Assembly (NCBI GenBank): GCA_033549065.1
Contig: JAWSUE010000016.1
Span: forward strand, 1-45,046
Direction: 5' to 3'
Source: Bacillota bacterium
GTDB lineage: Bacteria > Bacillota > Dethiobacteria > DTU022
Length of the DNA: 45,046 nt
The translations under genes were made by a program, and so were the position numbers. Shown here in pieces: positions 1-10,400 of the stretch. Each line of letters starts with the position of its first letter. Position 1 is the stretch's first letter. The notes beneath the pieces are model-generated. The model searched no databases. It was not told the DNA's origin and saw nothing but the letters and a program-made list of their open reading frames with translations.

Positions 1-1
1 A

Positions 2-70
2 GCAGACGAAGTTATCCTTCCTCTTGCAGATTACGGCATCAGCAATTTCGAAGATTTCAGAATGAGGTGA
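2..70 (+). CDS. 3' end of an upstream gene (partial)
   Basis: An open frame enters from the left edge and ends at TGA 68-70, giving a 22-residue tail that contains VILPLADYGISNFEDF. It ends six bases before the tadZ start, so it is probably the previous gene of the same operon. In Tad loci the gene before tadZ is often a CpaB/RcpC (SAF-domain) protein. That identity is a guess from position only; the tail is too short to recognise. Confidence 0.5.
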   Translation, partial: ADEVILPLADYGISNFEDFRMR

Positions 71-75
71 TCAAA

Positions 76-1296
76 TTGGAAAAGATCAAAGTACTGGTTG
101 CCGGAGTGCAGGGTGAAGAGAGGGATAGTATCAATGAAGCCCTGGCCAATGTTGAATACATCAGCGCTACCGATGGTGCAAACACCGCAGAGGATGTCCT
201 GCAGGTTTTGGATGAAAGCCATGTTGATGTAGTCCTGGTGAACGCTCAAATATCGGGGAATGGTTACAGCCTTACTGAAAAGATAGCAGAGCAGTTTCCC
301 GGTGTCGCCGTGGTTATAATGGAGTATGAACTTAAGGAAGAGACAATGCGCCAGGCTCTTTTCAGCGGAGCCAAGGATGTATTGTTATACCCCTTTACTC
401 CCTCGAAGCTGGTTGATTCGCTTTACCGCAGCTACCAGCTGGAACGAAAGAAGCAGGCAATGCACCAGGGCAAACCGATGATGCGCAAAAAGGCAAACCA
501 GGGAAAGATGATCACGGTTTTCGGCACCAAAGGTGGGATCGGAAAGACCTTTGTTGCTACCAACCTGGCAGTTTCCCTGGCTGAGTATAACGGCAACAGG
601 GTAGCCCTGGTTGACCTGGACCTCGACTTCGGTAATGCTGCGCTGGCCCTGAATATCATCCCCAAGTTTACCATTTCCGATGTGGTTAACGAAATTGCCC
701 ATCTCGATCAGGATCTTCTGGAAAGCTACCTGATTCCACACAGTTCCGGTGTAAAATTGCTGGCGGCCAATGCTCAGCCCCAGATGACCGAATTTGTAAC
801 TGCCGAGCATGTCAGTTTTATTTTGAGGTTGCTGCAGAATGCTTTTGACTATGTTGTGGTAGATATGCCTGCCAGGTTCTATTCTCCGGTCGATCCGGCC
901 CTGCAGGAGGCTGATCTGCTTTTGCTTATCACCACTCCCGAAGTGGTTGCCCTGCGCAACATTAAATCCTGTTTGAATACCTTTGCCCTGCTAAAATATC
1001 CCCCTGCTAAAATCAAGCTGTTACTTAATAAAGTTGACTCCCGTGATGATATAAAGCTGAAAGATGTGGAGGTTACCCTGAACAGTAAAGTCTTCGGAGC
1101 CCTTCAGGCTGATCACCGACTGGTTTGTTCATCAATGAACCAGGGTATACCGGTGGTAACCCTTTATCCCCGCTCAAAGATCAGCAGAGGGTTTTACGAT
1201 CTGGCAGTTCAGATCAGTGGTTCTGAAAAATCATGGAAAGAAAAAGCGGCCCGAAAAGCTGAAAGTGAAGAAGTTTACCAGGAGGCGAAAAGTTGA
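76..1296 (+). CDS. tadZ: TadZ/CpaE pilus-assembly ATPase
   Basis: A ParA/MinD-superfamily protein that localises the Tad pilus machine at the membrane. Residues 1-120 form an atypical receiver domain: the usual phospho-acceptor Asp is Asn56 and the conserved Lys before Pro is Tyr, so it probably cannot be phosphorylated. A deviant Walker A, KGGIGKT, lies at about 152-158, followed by the ParA-like core. I chose TTG 76 because AGGTGA sits just upstream at good spacing; GTG 67 is in frame but lies inside that ribosome binding site. The gene ends in a TGATG overlap with tadA, so the two are translationally coupled. Length (406 aa) fits the family. The protein lacks a signal peptide and acts in the cytoplasm. 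Confidence 0.9.
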   Translation: MEKIKVLVAGVQGEERDSINEALANVEYISATDGANTAEDVLQVLDESHVDVVLVNAQISGNGYSLTEKIAEQFPGVAVVIMEYELKEETMRQALFSGAKDVLLYPFTPSKLVDSLYRSYQLERKKQAMHQGKPMMRKKANQGKMITVFGTKGGIGKTFVATNLAVSLAEYNGNRVALVDLDLDFGNAALALNIIPKFTISDVVNEIAHLDQDLLESYLIPHSSGVKLLAANAQPQMTEFVTAEHVSFILRLLQNAFDYVVVDMPARFYSPVDPALQEADLLLLITTPEVVALRNIKSCLNTFALLKYPPAKIKLLLNKVDSRDDIKLKDVEVTLNSKVFGALQADHRLVCSSMNQGIPVVTLYPRSKISRGFYDLAVQISGSEKSWKEKAARKAESEEVYQEAKS

Positions 1297-2684
1297 TGAT
1301 GTCGAAACAGCCTTACCCGGGGAAAATAGAGGCTAAAAGTGAAGACAGCCGCAGGCCGAGTCCGGTTGCCCCGGAACGAAGCCGGCTGCTCAGCGATATA
1401 TCCTGGGAAACCCTGCGGAGGATAATCGATACCATAAAAGATTATGCCAACCTGGATGCAAGCGACCTGAAGCGGAGAAAACAGATCCAGGGACAGATTA
1501 TTGATATTATGGAGGATGTTCTGCGTGAGCAGTCCCATCACCTGTCCCAGGTAGATAGGCAGAAGGTAATCAAGCAGGTAACCGATGAAATATTCGGCTT
1601 TGGTCCAATAAACTCTTTGATCAATGACCCGACCGTAACAGAAATCATGGTCAACGGGCCGAACCAGGTATATGTTGAACGTGAAGGTAAACTCTATCAC
1701 GCGGATATTAATTTCAGGGATAATGCACACGTGATGCATACCATTGATAAGATAATTACCCCCCTGGGCAGAAGAATAGATGAAAGTTCACCCATGGTTG
1801 ATGCCCGTCTGCCGGACGGGTCAAGGGTAAATGCGATCATCCCTCCGCTGGCGATCAAGGGACCCACCATTACTATCCGTAAGTTTGCCACAGACCCCTA
1901 TACTTCCGAGGATCTGATCAGCTTTGGGACGATGACCAAGGATATCGCCCAGTTTTTGAAGGCCTGTGTGCGGGCCAGGTTAAATATTATTATCTCCGGC
2001 GGTAGTGGTACCGGAAAAACCACTACCTTGAATGTCCTTTCCAGTTTTATTCCCAATACAGACCGGATCGTGACCATCGAGGATGCGGCGGAACTGCAGT
2101 TGAAACAGGATCATGTTGTATCACTGGAGAGTCGGCCGCCTAATATTGAAGGAAAGGGGCAGGTAACCATTCGTGACCTGGTGATCAACTCTCTTCGGAT
2201 GAGACCCGACAGGATTGTTGTCGGTGAAGCCAGGGGTGGGGAAGCCCTAGATATGCTGCAGGCGATGAATACCGGTCATGACGGCTCTATTTCGACAGTC
2301 CATGCTAATACAGCCCGTGATGCTTTGGCCCGTTTGGAAACAATGGTTTTAATGGCGGGGATGGATCTGCCGATCAGGGCAATCCGGGAACAGGTTGCGG
2401 CGGCGATCGACCTGATAATTCATATCCAGCGCTATTCAGACGGAACGAGAAAGCTATTTAAGATCAGTGAAGTGGTCGGCATGGAAGGTGATATGATTAC
2501 CATGCAGGATCTGTTTATCTTTAAACATTCCGGGTTAAATGAAAAGGGATTTGTAACCGGCAAACACTTACCTACGGGGATCATTCCAAAATTTATTGAG
2601 AAGATCCAGCTTTCCGGTGAATCGCTGCCGATGAAGATATTTGAAGGTGAAGAAACTGAAAAAGTACGCTGGGGGGGCAGTTGA
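1293..2684 (+). CDS. tadA: TadA/CpaF secretion ATPase
   Basis: The hexameric type II/IV secretion ATPase that powers Tad pilus extrusion. Walker A ([10 protein letters not shown]) is near residues 233-242. The Asp box and Walker B region ([10 protein letters not shown], then [16 protein letters not shown]) and the His box ([12 protein letters not shown]) follow in the family order. The N-terminal 100 residues are the usual helical CpaF domain. Three starts are stacked (TTG 1293, ATG 1296, ATG 1299) behind AGGAGG at 1280-1285, so the true start is uncertain by two codons. It overlaps tadZ upstream and tadB downstream. Length, 463 aa, is normal. Confidence 0.95.
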   Translation: MMMSKQPYPGKIEAKSEDSRRPSPVAPERSRLLSDISWETLRRIIDTIKDYANLDASDLKRRKQIQGQIIDIMEDVLREQSHHLSQVDRQKVIKQVTDEIFGFGPINSLINDPTVTEIMVNGPNQVYVEREGKLYHADINFRDNAHVMHTIDKIITPLGRRIDESSPMVDARLPDGSRVNAIIPPLAIKGPTITIRKFATDPYTSEDLISFGTMTKDIAQFLKACVRARLNIIISGGSGTGKTTTLNVLSSFIPNTDRIVTIEDAAELQLKQDHVVSLESRPPNIEGKGQVTIRDLVINSLRMRPDRIVVGEARGGEALDMLQAMNTGHDGSISTVHANTARDALARLETMVLMAGMDLPIRAIREQVAAAIDLIIHIQRYSDGTRKLFKISEVVGMEGDMITMQDLFIFKHSGLNEKGFVTGKHLPTGIIPKFIEKIQLSGESLPMKIFEGEETEKVRWGGS

Positions 2685-3652
2685 TGGAGACTATATATCT
2701 GGTTGTTGGTGCCTCTCTATCTGTTATTCTTTTTGTTGTTGGGCTCTATATGACCTTTTTCAGTTCAAGGACAGTTATCCTTTCAAGGCTGGACAAAGCA
2801 ACTGCAGTTGAAGATGGGACAGCCGGGCAGAATGTGGAAAAGGCCGACTTCAAATCTGACTTTCTATGGGTTTTAGGCCAGATCGGCAGGGTTATCCCCC
2901 GTAAAAACCGGTTTGAGAATATCCAATCCAACCTGATCAAAGCCCAGGTTTTCATGAGAGCTGAGGAATTTGTCGGGTTGACCCTATTGGTAGGGGTGGC
3001 CTTTTATCTCGTTGTTTTCTTACTTAGCGACTCTGTGCTATTGGGGTTATTGGGTGGTTTAATCGGGCTCTATATCCCCGGGATGATAATCAATTCAAAG
3101 AAGAGAAAACGTTCATTACAGATGACAGAACAGCTCCCCGAAGCGCTGAATATTATTTCCAGCGGTTTGCGGGCCGGTTTCAGCTTCCCCCAGGCTGTGT
3201 CAATTGTGGTGCGTGAAATGGAACCGCCGCTAGCGGTAGAGTTTTCACGAGTTTTAAGGGAAAACAGGGTTGGCAAACCGATGGATGAAGCATTAACCGA
3301 TCTTTTGGATCGGGTGGAAAATGATGATCTCGAACTGCTGGTTACTGCTCTGTTGATCCAGAGACAGGTTGGTGGGAATCTGGCCGAAGTCCTTGACAGT
3401 ATATCACATACCATAAGAGAGAGGGTGCGAATCAAGGGTGAGATCAGAACGCTGACTGCCGAGGGTAGGATTTCAGCTATAATATTGTCTTTGCTACCCA
3501 TCTTTATTGCTGGGGTAATTGTATTATTAAATCCAGACTATATTCTTACCTTAGTGCAAGAACCTATTGGTATTATACTCATTGCTGGTGCGATTTGCAT
3601 GCAAGTTGTTGGGATTTTTATTATTCGCAAAATTGTGGCCATCGACGTTTAA
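2684..3652 (+). CDS. tadB: TadB inner-membrane platform protein
   Basis: A type II secretion F (T2SSF) domain protein, one of the two membrane platform subunits of the Tad machine. Hydrophobic segments are seen at about residues 3-24, 95-135, and 265-320. Between them is the T2SSF core with EQLPEALNIISSGLRAGFSFPQA and RQVGGNLAEVLDSIS. ATG 2684 overlaps the tadA stop as TGATG; TTG 2681 is one codon upstream but is too close to the G-rich binding site. At 322 aa it is full length. It should work with TadC on the cytoplasmic membrane. Confidence 0.92.
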   Translation: METIYLVVGASLSVILFVVGLYMTFFSSRTVILSRLDKATAVEDGTAGQNVEKADFKSDFLWVLGQIGRVIPRKNRFENIQSNLIKAQVFMRAEEFVGLTLLVGVAFYLVVFLLSDSVLLGLLGGLIGLYIPGMIINSKKRKRSLQMTEQLPEALNIISSGLRAGFSFPQAVSIVVREMEPPLAVEFSRVLRENRVGKPMDEALTDLLDRVENDDLELLVTALLIQRQVGGNLAEVLDSISHTIRERVRIKGEIRTLTAEGRISAIILSLLPIFIAGVIVLLNPDYILTLVQEPIGIILIAGAICMQVVGIFIIRKIVAIDV

Positions 3653-3667
3653 GAAGAAGGTGATGTT

Positions 3668-4594
3668 ATGACCGTTATTTTGACAGTGCTAACATTTATT
3701 GCTATAACATTCCTGGTTATATCTACAGGTTTTATTCTGACCTACCGCAAAAACCAGGTTAAAGGTCGGCTAACTGTCATCCGCAGCATGCATGATGAAG
3801 TAGATGCTGAAGATATGCTGCGTTTGCCTTTTGTGGAACGGGTTATCATTCCAATTTTAAGCGGGCTGGGCCATAGACTTGGCAAGCTGGCGCCAGGTGA
3901 ATTCCGCTTGCGGATGGAAAAAAGAATTTTGTACGCCGGGACTCCATGGAATATCAGCTTCCAAGGTTTATTTGCGATACAGTTTTTGCTTGGTGCAGCC
4001 TTCTTTGTTTTATCAATTTTGATATTAAGATTATTCCTGGTTGGTGGTATTAGGGCAATCATATTTGTAGCTTTGCTGACCTTTATCGGTATATTCCTCC
4101 CCTCAGGAATAATCAACAGCATGGGAGAAACACGGCAGAAAAAGATCCGCCGTGCTCTACCGGATATGCTGGACCTCCTGCTTGTAAGCGTGGAAGCAGG
4201 TCTCGGTTTTGATATGGCCTTAAAAAAAGTAATCCAAAAGATGCCGGGGCCGCTTAGCGTGGAGATCAAGCGAGCACTTGATGAGATAAGAATGGGTGGA
4301 ACAAGGGAGTCGGCTCTGCGGGGGATTGCCCGCCGAACCGGGGTAAATGAATTGAGTAGCTTCATCAGTTCAGTAATCCAGTCTGAACAGTTAGGGAGTA
4401 ATATTGCTGGCACCCTGAGGGTTCAGTCCGATTATATGCGCCAGCGCCGCCGTCAGCAAGCTGAAGAAAGAGCAATGAAAGCACCTGTAAAGCTTATTTT
4501 TCCGCTGATTTTCTTTATTTTCCCATCACTTTTTGTTGTTATTCTCGGCCCGGCGGTTATTAGAATATTCCAGATGTTCGCGACCATGCTCTGA
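3668..4594 (+). CDS. tadC: TadC inner-membrane platform protein
   Basis: The second T2SSF-domain platform protein of the Tad machine. An N-terminal membrane segment (residues 1-24) is followed by two more near 100-150 and one at the C terminus. The cytoplasmic T2SSF core carries RRALPDMLDLLLVSVEAGLGFD and SVIQSEQLGSNIAGTLR. It begins 15 bases after tadB behind AAGAAGGTGAT. It is the last gene of the visible Tad run. No pilin (Flp), prepilin peptidase (TadV) or TadE/F gene is visible between here and 45 kb, so those must lie upstream of the window or elsewhere. Confidence 0.92.
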   Translation: MTVILTVLTFIAITFLVISTGFILTYRKNQVKGRLTVIRSMHDEVDAEDMLRLPFVERVIIPILSGLGHRLGKLAPGEFRLRMEKRILYAGTPWNISFQGLFAIQFLLGAAFFVLSILILRLFLVGGIRAIIFVALLTFIGIFLPSGIINSMGETRQKKIRRALPDMLDLLLVSVEAGLGFDMALKKVIQKMPGPLSVEIKRALDEIRMGGTRESALRGIARRTGVNELSSFISSVIQSEQLGSNIAGTLRVQSDYMRQRRRQQAEERAMKAPVKLIFPLIFFIFPSLFVVILGPAVIRIFQMFATML

Positions 4595-4604
4595 GTCGGT
4601 CACA

Positions 4605-4613
4605 TGGTATAAT
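4605..4613 (+). promoter_or_regulatory. Extended -10 promoter for the VWA gene
   Basis: TGGTATAAT (TG-n-TATAAT), with TATAAT at 4608-4613, starts 10 bases after the tadC stop and 58 bases before the GTG of the VWA gene. No good -35 box is visible, which extended -10 promoters tolerate. It suggests the VWA gene can be transcribed separately from the Tad operon. Confidence 0.5.
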
Positions 4614-4670
4614 AATTATGATCAATCAATGGAGAAAAAAATTAAACATAACCGGCAAGGAGGTTGGTTT

Positions 4671-7298
4671 GTGGTTAGGCAGAAACAGAAAAGCCTGGTT
4701 GGCCTGCTTCTCTGCCTGGCGCTGGTAGTAAGCCTATTTTTACCGGGCTCCACTACCCTGAGAGCCCAGGAAGAAGAGACACCTGTACAGGTTACAGAAA
4801 TGCTGCCTTCAGGTTCTGTTGAGCCCAGCCCCTTCGACAACCTTGCCGTGATCTTGGTGATTGATATTTCGGGCAGTATGTCATATACCGACCCGCTGCG
4901 CCTGCGTGAAACGGCAGCGGGTGTTTTTATTGATCTTCTTGGGGCCGACGATTTCCTGGGGGTGGTAACCTTTGATGACAGGGCTGAAGTGGTTATCCCC
5001 CTAGCGCCGGCAGGAAGCCCGGCTGCTAAAGAAGCGCTAATTCAGAAGCTCTCAACCGAACTGGATCCCCGTGGTGATACCGACTTTGTTGCCGGCCTTC
5101 AACTTGCCCACAGCCAGTTTGCCGATACGGATATCGGCCGGAAAACTCCCGTAATACTGCTTCTTACCGATGGCGAGCCTGACCCTTACCCGGGCAGCCG
5201 GGATGATCAGGATTTTATGGCGGGTTACATGGAATCACTCTGGGAAGAGGTGGAGCTGATCTCCCGCGATGGTATTCTTGTTTACACGGTGGGATTCAGC
5301 GCTGAAATCGATCCCGAAGTGATCAGGCAGATAGCCGCTGAAACCCGCGGCCAGTATTACATCCTCTCCGATCCAGCCGAACTGCTGGTTACCTTTTACC
5401 GGGCTCTGGAAGTGTTAAAGGACAGGCGCAGTTTCCTGGAAGAATCCATTGATTTCGGGGCTGGTATAACAGAAACATTTACCTTTGAGGTGCAGGAATT
5501 TATCCGCCAGGTAAACATTGTAATCGTCAGCTCTCCGGCTGAAGAGGCTCTCGAGTCCGCTGTAACAGTCAGACCTCCGGCAGGTTCAGCTGCGGGAATA
5601 GAAGAACTTCTGCTGGGTGGCCGGAGCAGCTACCGCACTTTGATTCTTTCCCGCCCCCTGGAAGAGCATTACGGAACCTGGGAAGTCGAAATAGAGGGCA
5701 GCGGAGAGGTGATGCTGCTCGGCAATGCCGATCTTTACCTGGAAGCGCTGCTCATGGAGCCCGATCCCGATGCCCACTATCCGCTCGCTGAACCACTTGA
5801 AATCAGGATGGAGGTAATAACCAGGGAACGTTATGTCGACGCCGATTTCAGGGTAGAGATGCAGGTTACGGCTCCCGGGGAAACTTCGCCGGCAGCGGTC
5901 GCCATGACCAGGGAAGGTAACAGCTTCAGGGGTACATTTGAGGATACTGAACAGCCGGGTGAATACCGGCTTGAATGGACCCTTTTAAAGGATGGCGAAG
6001 AAATATCTAAGAACTCAGCGCCCATTCAGCTTAGGGCTCTGCCGGCCCTGACCACCGATTTCTGGGTCGACCGTGAAGGCCTGCGCCTGGGCGAAGAGAT
6101 GGTGATCAGCGTATCGCTGGCCAGCCGTGGAGAGAGGATGCAGCAGGGTCCTCACCTGCAGGTTGAAAGGATGACCCTCGACCTTGAATACCGCGACGGA
6201 GCCAGAGTTGAGGTAGAACTTTTTGACAGTGGAAACCGTGAGCATGGCAACAGCCGGGCCGGTGACGGCATCTGGTCCAACCGGATTGTTTTTGACCGGG
6301 AGGGGACGGCCGAAGCCTTGCTGACAGCGACCGGTACTTACCGTGATGCCAATTTCATTCTTAAAAAAAGCTTCGGTTTTACCGTGGTAGAGCCTGGAGA
6401 ACTTGTGGTGCATGCCCTTCCCGAGGAGCTCTGGTCTGAACCGGGGGAGATCCTGGTTATCCCTCTCGAACTGATCAGCAGGTCTCCTTTTACCCAGACC
6501 GTCCGTATTTCAAGCGATAGCGAAGATATTAAGCTGCTGCAGGACCGGGTGATCGTTCCGCCCGGAGAAGAAGTCCTGTTCAACCTGGAAACAGAAATCG
6601 CTGAAACAGCCGACTATGGGCAACTTTATGCCACGTTGAATTTTACCGTTGAAGATGGAATGACCCCCATTTCACCCGATGCCCTCGATGTGGGAGCACA
6701 AATCCTCACCCGGGGAGAAGCCTTTCGCGAACGCTATACGGGTCTGGGTCTTGGAGTAGGATTTATCCTGGCCGGGCTGGTACTGATTGTCGGAGTTGTT
6801 TTCGGCGGCGGCAGCTTGCTCTACCGCTTCTACCTGCTGCCGAAGATTAAAGTTAAAGGATGCCTGCAATACTCAGCATCTGAAAAGAAGCCGGGACCGA
6901 CGAAGAAAAAACATCAAGAGTATCGGTTGGATTTGGATCTGGGGTTGAAAAATGAAATAGTTATCTCCTTTGACCCTGAAAATAATCTGGCTGATTATAG
7001 CTTTGACAGTCGGGAGTACAGCCACGATCTGGTAATAAATAACAGCTGGAATGATCACCTGCCCCGGTTCTGGCGGGGATGGAAAGCGCTTTTCAGCCGT
7101 AGATTACCTGTCCGGACTGAAATTGCCTGCACACCACCGGGTATTATGGTTGTAGATGGTAAAGTTTTTTCCCGGAAAGATATTCATCCCGGGGATGAGT
7201 TCGAATCAGGCGGGTACCTTTTTAAATATATCGACGACTCAGATACAGATATACATGCTGACCTTAAAGGCACAAATATCCTCAAAGATAAGATTTAA
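4671..7298 (+). CDS. Secreted, membrane-anchored von Willebrand A protein
   Basis: An 875-aa surface protein. A signal peptide spans residues 1-33, ending TTLRAQ. A VWA domain follows with an intact metal-ion adhesion motif, DISGSMS from Asp65, and the later LLTDGEPDP. A long beta-rich extracellular part (about 270-685) resembles repeated Ig/CARDB-like modules. One transmembrane helix lies near 690-712, and a basic cytoplasmic tail of about 160 residues follows. GTG 4671 is preferred because AAGGAGG lies seven bases upstream and the signal peptide starts there; in-frame ATG 4629 has no binding site. VWA proteins in this position could act in adhesion or in pilus biogenesis. The link to the Tad genes rests on adjacency only. 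The cytoplasmic tail has no domain I recognise. Confidence 0.82.
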   Translation: MVRQKQKSLVGLLLCLALVVSLFLPGSTTLRAQEEETPVQVTEMLPSGSVEPSPFDNLAVILVIDISGSMSYTDPLRLRETAAGVFIDLLGADDFLGVVTFDDRAEVVIPLAPAGSPAAKEALIQKLSTELDPRGDTDFVAGLQLAHSQFADTDIGRKTPVILLLTDGEPDPYPGSRDDQDFMAGYMESLWEEVELISRDGILVYTVGFSAEIDPEVIRQIAAETRGQYYILSDPAELLVTFYRALEVLKDRRSFLEESIDFGAGITETFTFEVQEFIRQVNIVIVSSPAEEALESAVTVRPPAGSAAGIEELLLGGRSSYRTLILSRPLEEHYGTWEVEIEGSGEVMLLGNADLYLEALLMEPDPDAHYPLAEPLEIRMEVITRERYVDADFRVEMQVTAPGETSPAAVAMTREGNSFRGTFEDTEQPGEYRLEWTLLKDGEEISKNSAPIQLRALPALTTDFWVDREGLRLGEEMVISVSLASRGERMQQGPHLQVERMTLDLEYRDGARVEVELFDSGNREHGNSRAGDGIWSNRIVFDREGTAEALLTATGTYRDANFILKKSFGFTVVEPGELVVHALPEELWSEPGEILVIPLELISRSPFTQTVRISSDSEDIKLLQDRVIVPPGEEVLFNLETEIAETADYGQLYATLNFTVEDGMTPISPDALDVGAQILTRGEAFRERYTGLGLGVGFILAGLVLIVGVVFGGGSLLYRFYLLPKIKVKGCLQYSASEKKPGPTKKKHQEYRLDLDLGLKNEIVISFDPENNLADYSFDSREYSHDLVINNSWNDHLPRFWRGWKALFSRRLPVRTEIACTPPGIMVVDGKVFSRKDIHPGDEFESGGYLFKYIDDSDTDIHADLKGTNILKDKI

Positions 7299-7438
7299 AC
7301 CCCTTTTCCTGTCAGGGGGACGGGGTTGTTGACAACTTTTTATTCCAGCAGTAAACCTGAATAATGTGACATTTTTGCCCATACTGTTATATTATTACCA
7401 ATGATTCAGTAAGTTTGATGCTCCCCGGGGGTTAGATT

Positions 7439-10400
7439 ATGGCTGTTAAGAAAGATCAAAACTTTCACGATTCCGATAATATACTTCAGGTTGCTGTTGA
7501 TGCCGTCCAGGATGGAATAAGTATATTATCAACAGATCTGACTATTCTAAAGGTCAATAAAGTAATGAACGATTGGTACAGCCATGCTGCTCCCCTGGTT
7601 GGTAAAAAATGTTATGAAGCTTATCACATGACGGATTCCCCCTGTAAAATATGCCCTACCTTAAAAGCCCTTAAAACCGGAAAACCTGCAGTCGAAGAGG
7701 TTGCTCTTGTCCAAAATGGAAAACAAACCGGGTGGCTTGAGCTATTTTCTTATCCCATTCGTGATAAATCCGCAGAAATTAGCGGGATCGTTGAGATTGT
7801 TCATAATATCACTGACCGAAAGGAAAATGAAGAGAAATATAAGGCGCTTTTTCAGAATTCCACCGACGGCATTTTCCTCTTAAGCGACATATTTATCGAC
7901 TGCAATGATGAAGTATGCCGCATGTGGGGTTACAGTCGCGATGAAATCATCGGTCGTTCCCCCGGAGATTTTTCCCCTCCCTTCCAGCCCGATGGACGGA
8001 AGTCTGCTGACGCAGCCCAATGTTATATCAGGGCCGCCCTGAAGGGAGAAAAACAGTCTTTTTACTGGCAGCACCAGCGTAAAGACGGTTCTCTTCTTGA
8101 TACGGAAATCAAACTTGCCTCATTGACTATTCGTAAAGAAATTATTTTGCTCGCTGTTATGCGCGATATTACTGAACGGAAAAAAGCTGAAAAAGTTTTG
8201 GAACAGAGTCGTGAATGGTACAGGGCTCTGGCTGAAGATATCCCAGCCCTGATCACCAGGATTTCACCGGACGGTAAAATCACCTATGTAAATGATGCCA
8301 GTTGTGAAGTTATCGGTAGTTCGCGCGACGAGATTGTCGGCAGTGATTTTTTTCAATTTGTACCTGATGAATACCGCGATCAGGTTTGGAAAGGTCTGCA
8401 ATCTTTAACTCCGGAAAACTCCGTGATTACCTACGATCATTGCATTAAATCGCGTTGGTACAGCTGGAAGAACAGGGCTGTATTTGATTCGGAAGGACAG
8501 CTGAAGGAATATTTTACAGTCGGGGAAGATATCACCCGGCGTATAGAGTATGAACGGAAACTGGAAGAGAGCGAAGCCCGCAACCGCGGCTTGGTTGATG
8601 CCATTCCGGATATGCTGGTCCGATATAGCCGCAACGGAGTTATCCTGGATGCTGAAATAAAAGGGGCGCGTCAGTTAACTCATCGGGGGCAAAAGTATTA
8701 CGAAGCAGGTCAGCTGATCGGCAGTGTGGTCACTGAACTGTTGGACCCGGAGGTCGCTTCAGCAGTTATGGGAGGAATCAAGAGAGCGCTTGAAACAGGT
8801 AAACTTCAACTTGTTGAATATAGCTATCCAATTGATGACAAGAAGAGTTTTCTCGAAGCAAGGATGATTGCCACCGGGCCGGATGAGGTTACATCGATTA
8901 TTCGTAACGTAACCGATCGCAGGGAAACTGAAGAGGAACTGCAGTATCTCTATCAGTTTGAAAGCATGGTTGCCGATATATCCTCTGCTTTTGTTAACAA
9001 TACGAGTGAAAAAATTAATGAAACCATTAACTTTGCGCTTGAAATGAGCGGCAAATTTTTCAAAGCCGACCGCAGCTATATTTTCCGCTTCAGTGATGAC
9101 GGCCTGTTTATGGATGTAAACCATGAATGGTATGCAGCCGGAATAGCTTCAACCCTGGAGCGAAATCAATGTTTCCCTGTTGAGAAGACTCCCTGGTGGG
9201 TCAATAAAATGCTGGAAAGCGAATATGTTTACATTCCGGATGTTGAAGCTTTGCCTCCCGAAGCCGAGTTGGATAAGCAGGATTTTCAGATTGAAGAGAT
9301 CAAATCTCTGCTGACGTTACCGATGATCAGGGAAGGAAAGGTTATTGGATTTTTTGGCATAGATGCAGTTAAGGAAAAGCAAAACTGGTCTGAACAGCAG
9401 ATTTCCCTGATCAAGGTAGTTGCTGAAATTATCGGAGGGGCTATTATAAAAAATGAAACGGAAGAAGCTTTGAAAGAATCGGAAGATCGCTACCGTGAGA
9501 TTCTGGCTACAATTGAAGAAGGCTATTATGAAGCCGATCTTTCCGGGAATATAACCTACTGCAATGATGCAGCCTGCCGCCTGTTCGGGGGATACAGCCT
9601 GGATGAGATCATCGGGACAAGCTACAAAAAGTTATATAAAGATCCTGAAGCTGCTTTCAGGACATTCCATAATGTCTTCCTGTCCGGTCAACCGGAACGA
9701 GGATTGATTCTGGAGATGCTGCGCAAGGACGGCTCTGTCAGGTACGGGGAAATTTCAATATCATTAAACAAGGATAAAGAGGGTTATGTTACCGGTTTCA
9801 AGGGTATCGGAAAAGATGTGACGGAGAGAATCGAGCGTGAGCAGCGTTTGGAATATCTTAGCTTACACGATCAGCTCACCGGAATTCACAACCGGGCCTA
9901 CTTTGAGGCAGAGTTAAAACGCCTGGACAACAGCCGTGAATATCCAATTACAATTATTTCTGCCGATTTGGATGGATTGAAACTGGTTAATGATACTATG
10001 GGCCATAACGCGGGAGACCGGCTCTTAATCGGTTGTGCCGAGGTTCTGAAGGATTCTTTACGTGAATCCGATATCCTGGTCAGGGTTGGCGGCGACGAAT
10101 TTTCTTCCATATTATTACATACCGATAAGGCTACCGGGGAAAAAGTTGTCCGCAGGATCAGGGAAAATGCCAACCAGTATAATCTCACCCATCAGGACTT
10201 ACCCATTGGTATCTCACTTGGTGTAGCGACTACCGAAAGTAACGAAATTTCCTTGAAAGATCTCTTTAAGCGGGCTGATGATATGATGTATCGTGATAAA
10301 CTTTACAGCAGCACAAGCAGTCGCAGTAAAATTGTCCAGAGCCTTCTGGCAGCCCTGGCCGAACGAGACTATATTGCCGAAGGCCATGCTCGCCGGTTGG

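Noticed and set aside
3742-4413. 223-aa minus-strand frame inside tadC
   Set aside because: Serine/arginine/proline-rich shadow translation opposite a clear T2SSF gene.
7298-7341. Terminator after the VWA gene
   Set aside because: AACCCC and GGGGTT can pair around an 18-base loop, but the T-run begins ten bases after the stem, too far for a normal terminator.
7329-7357. Promoter for the c-di-GMP gene at 7439
   Set aside because: TTGACA is present, but the base group at 17-base spacing (TAAACC) is a poor -10, so I do not call it.
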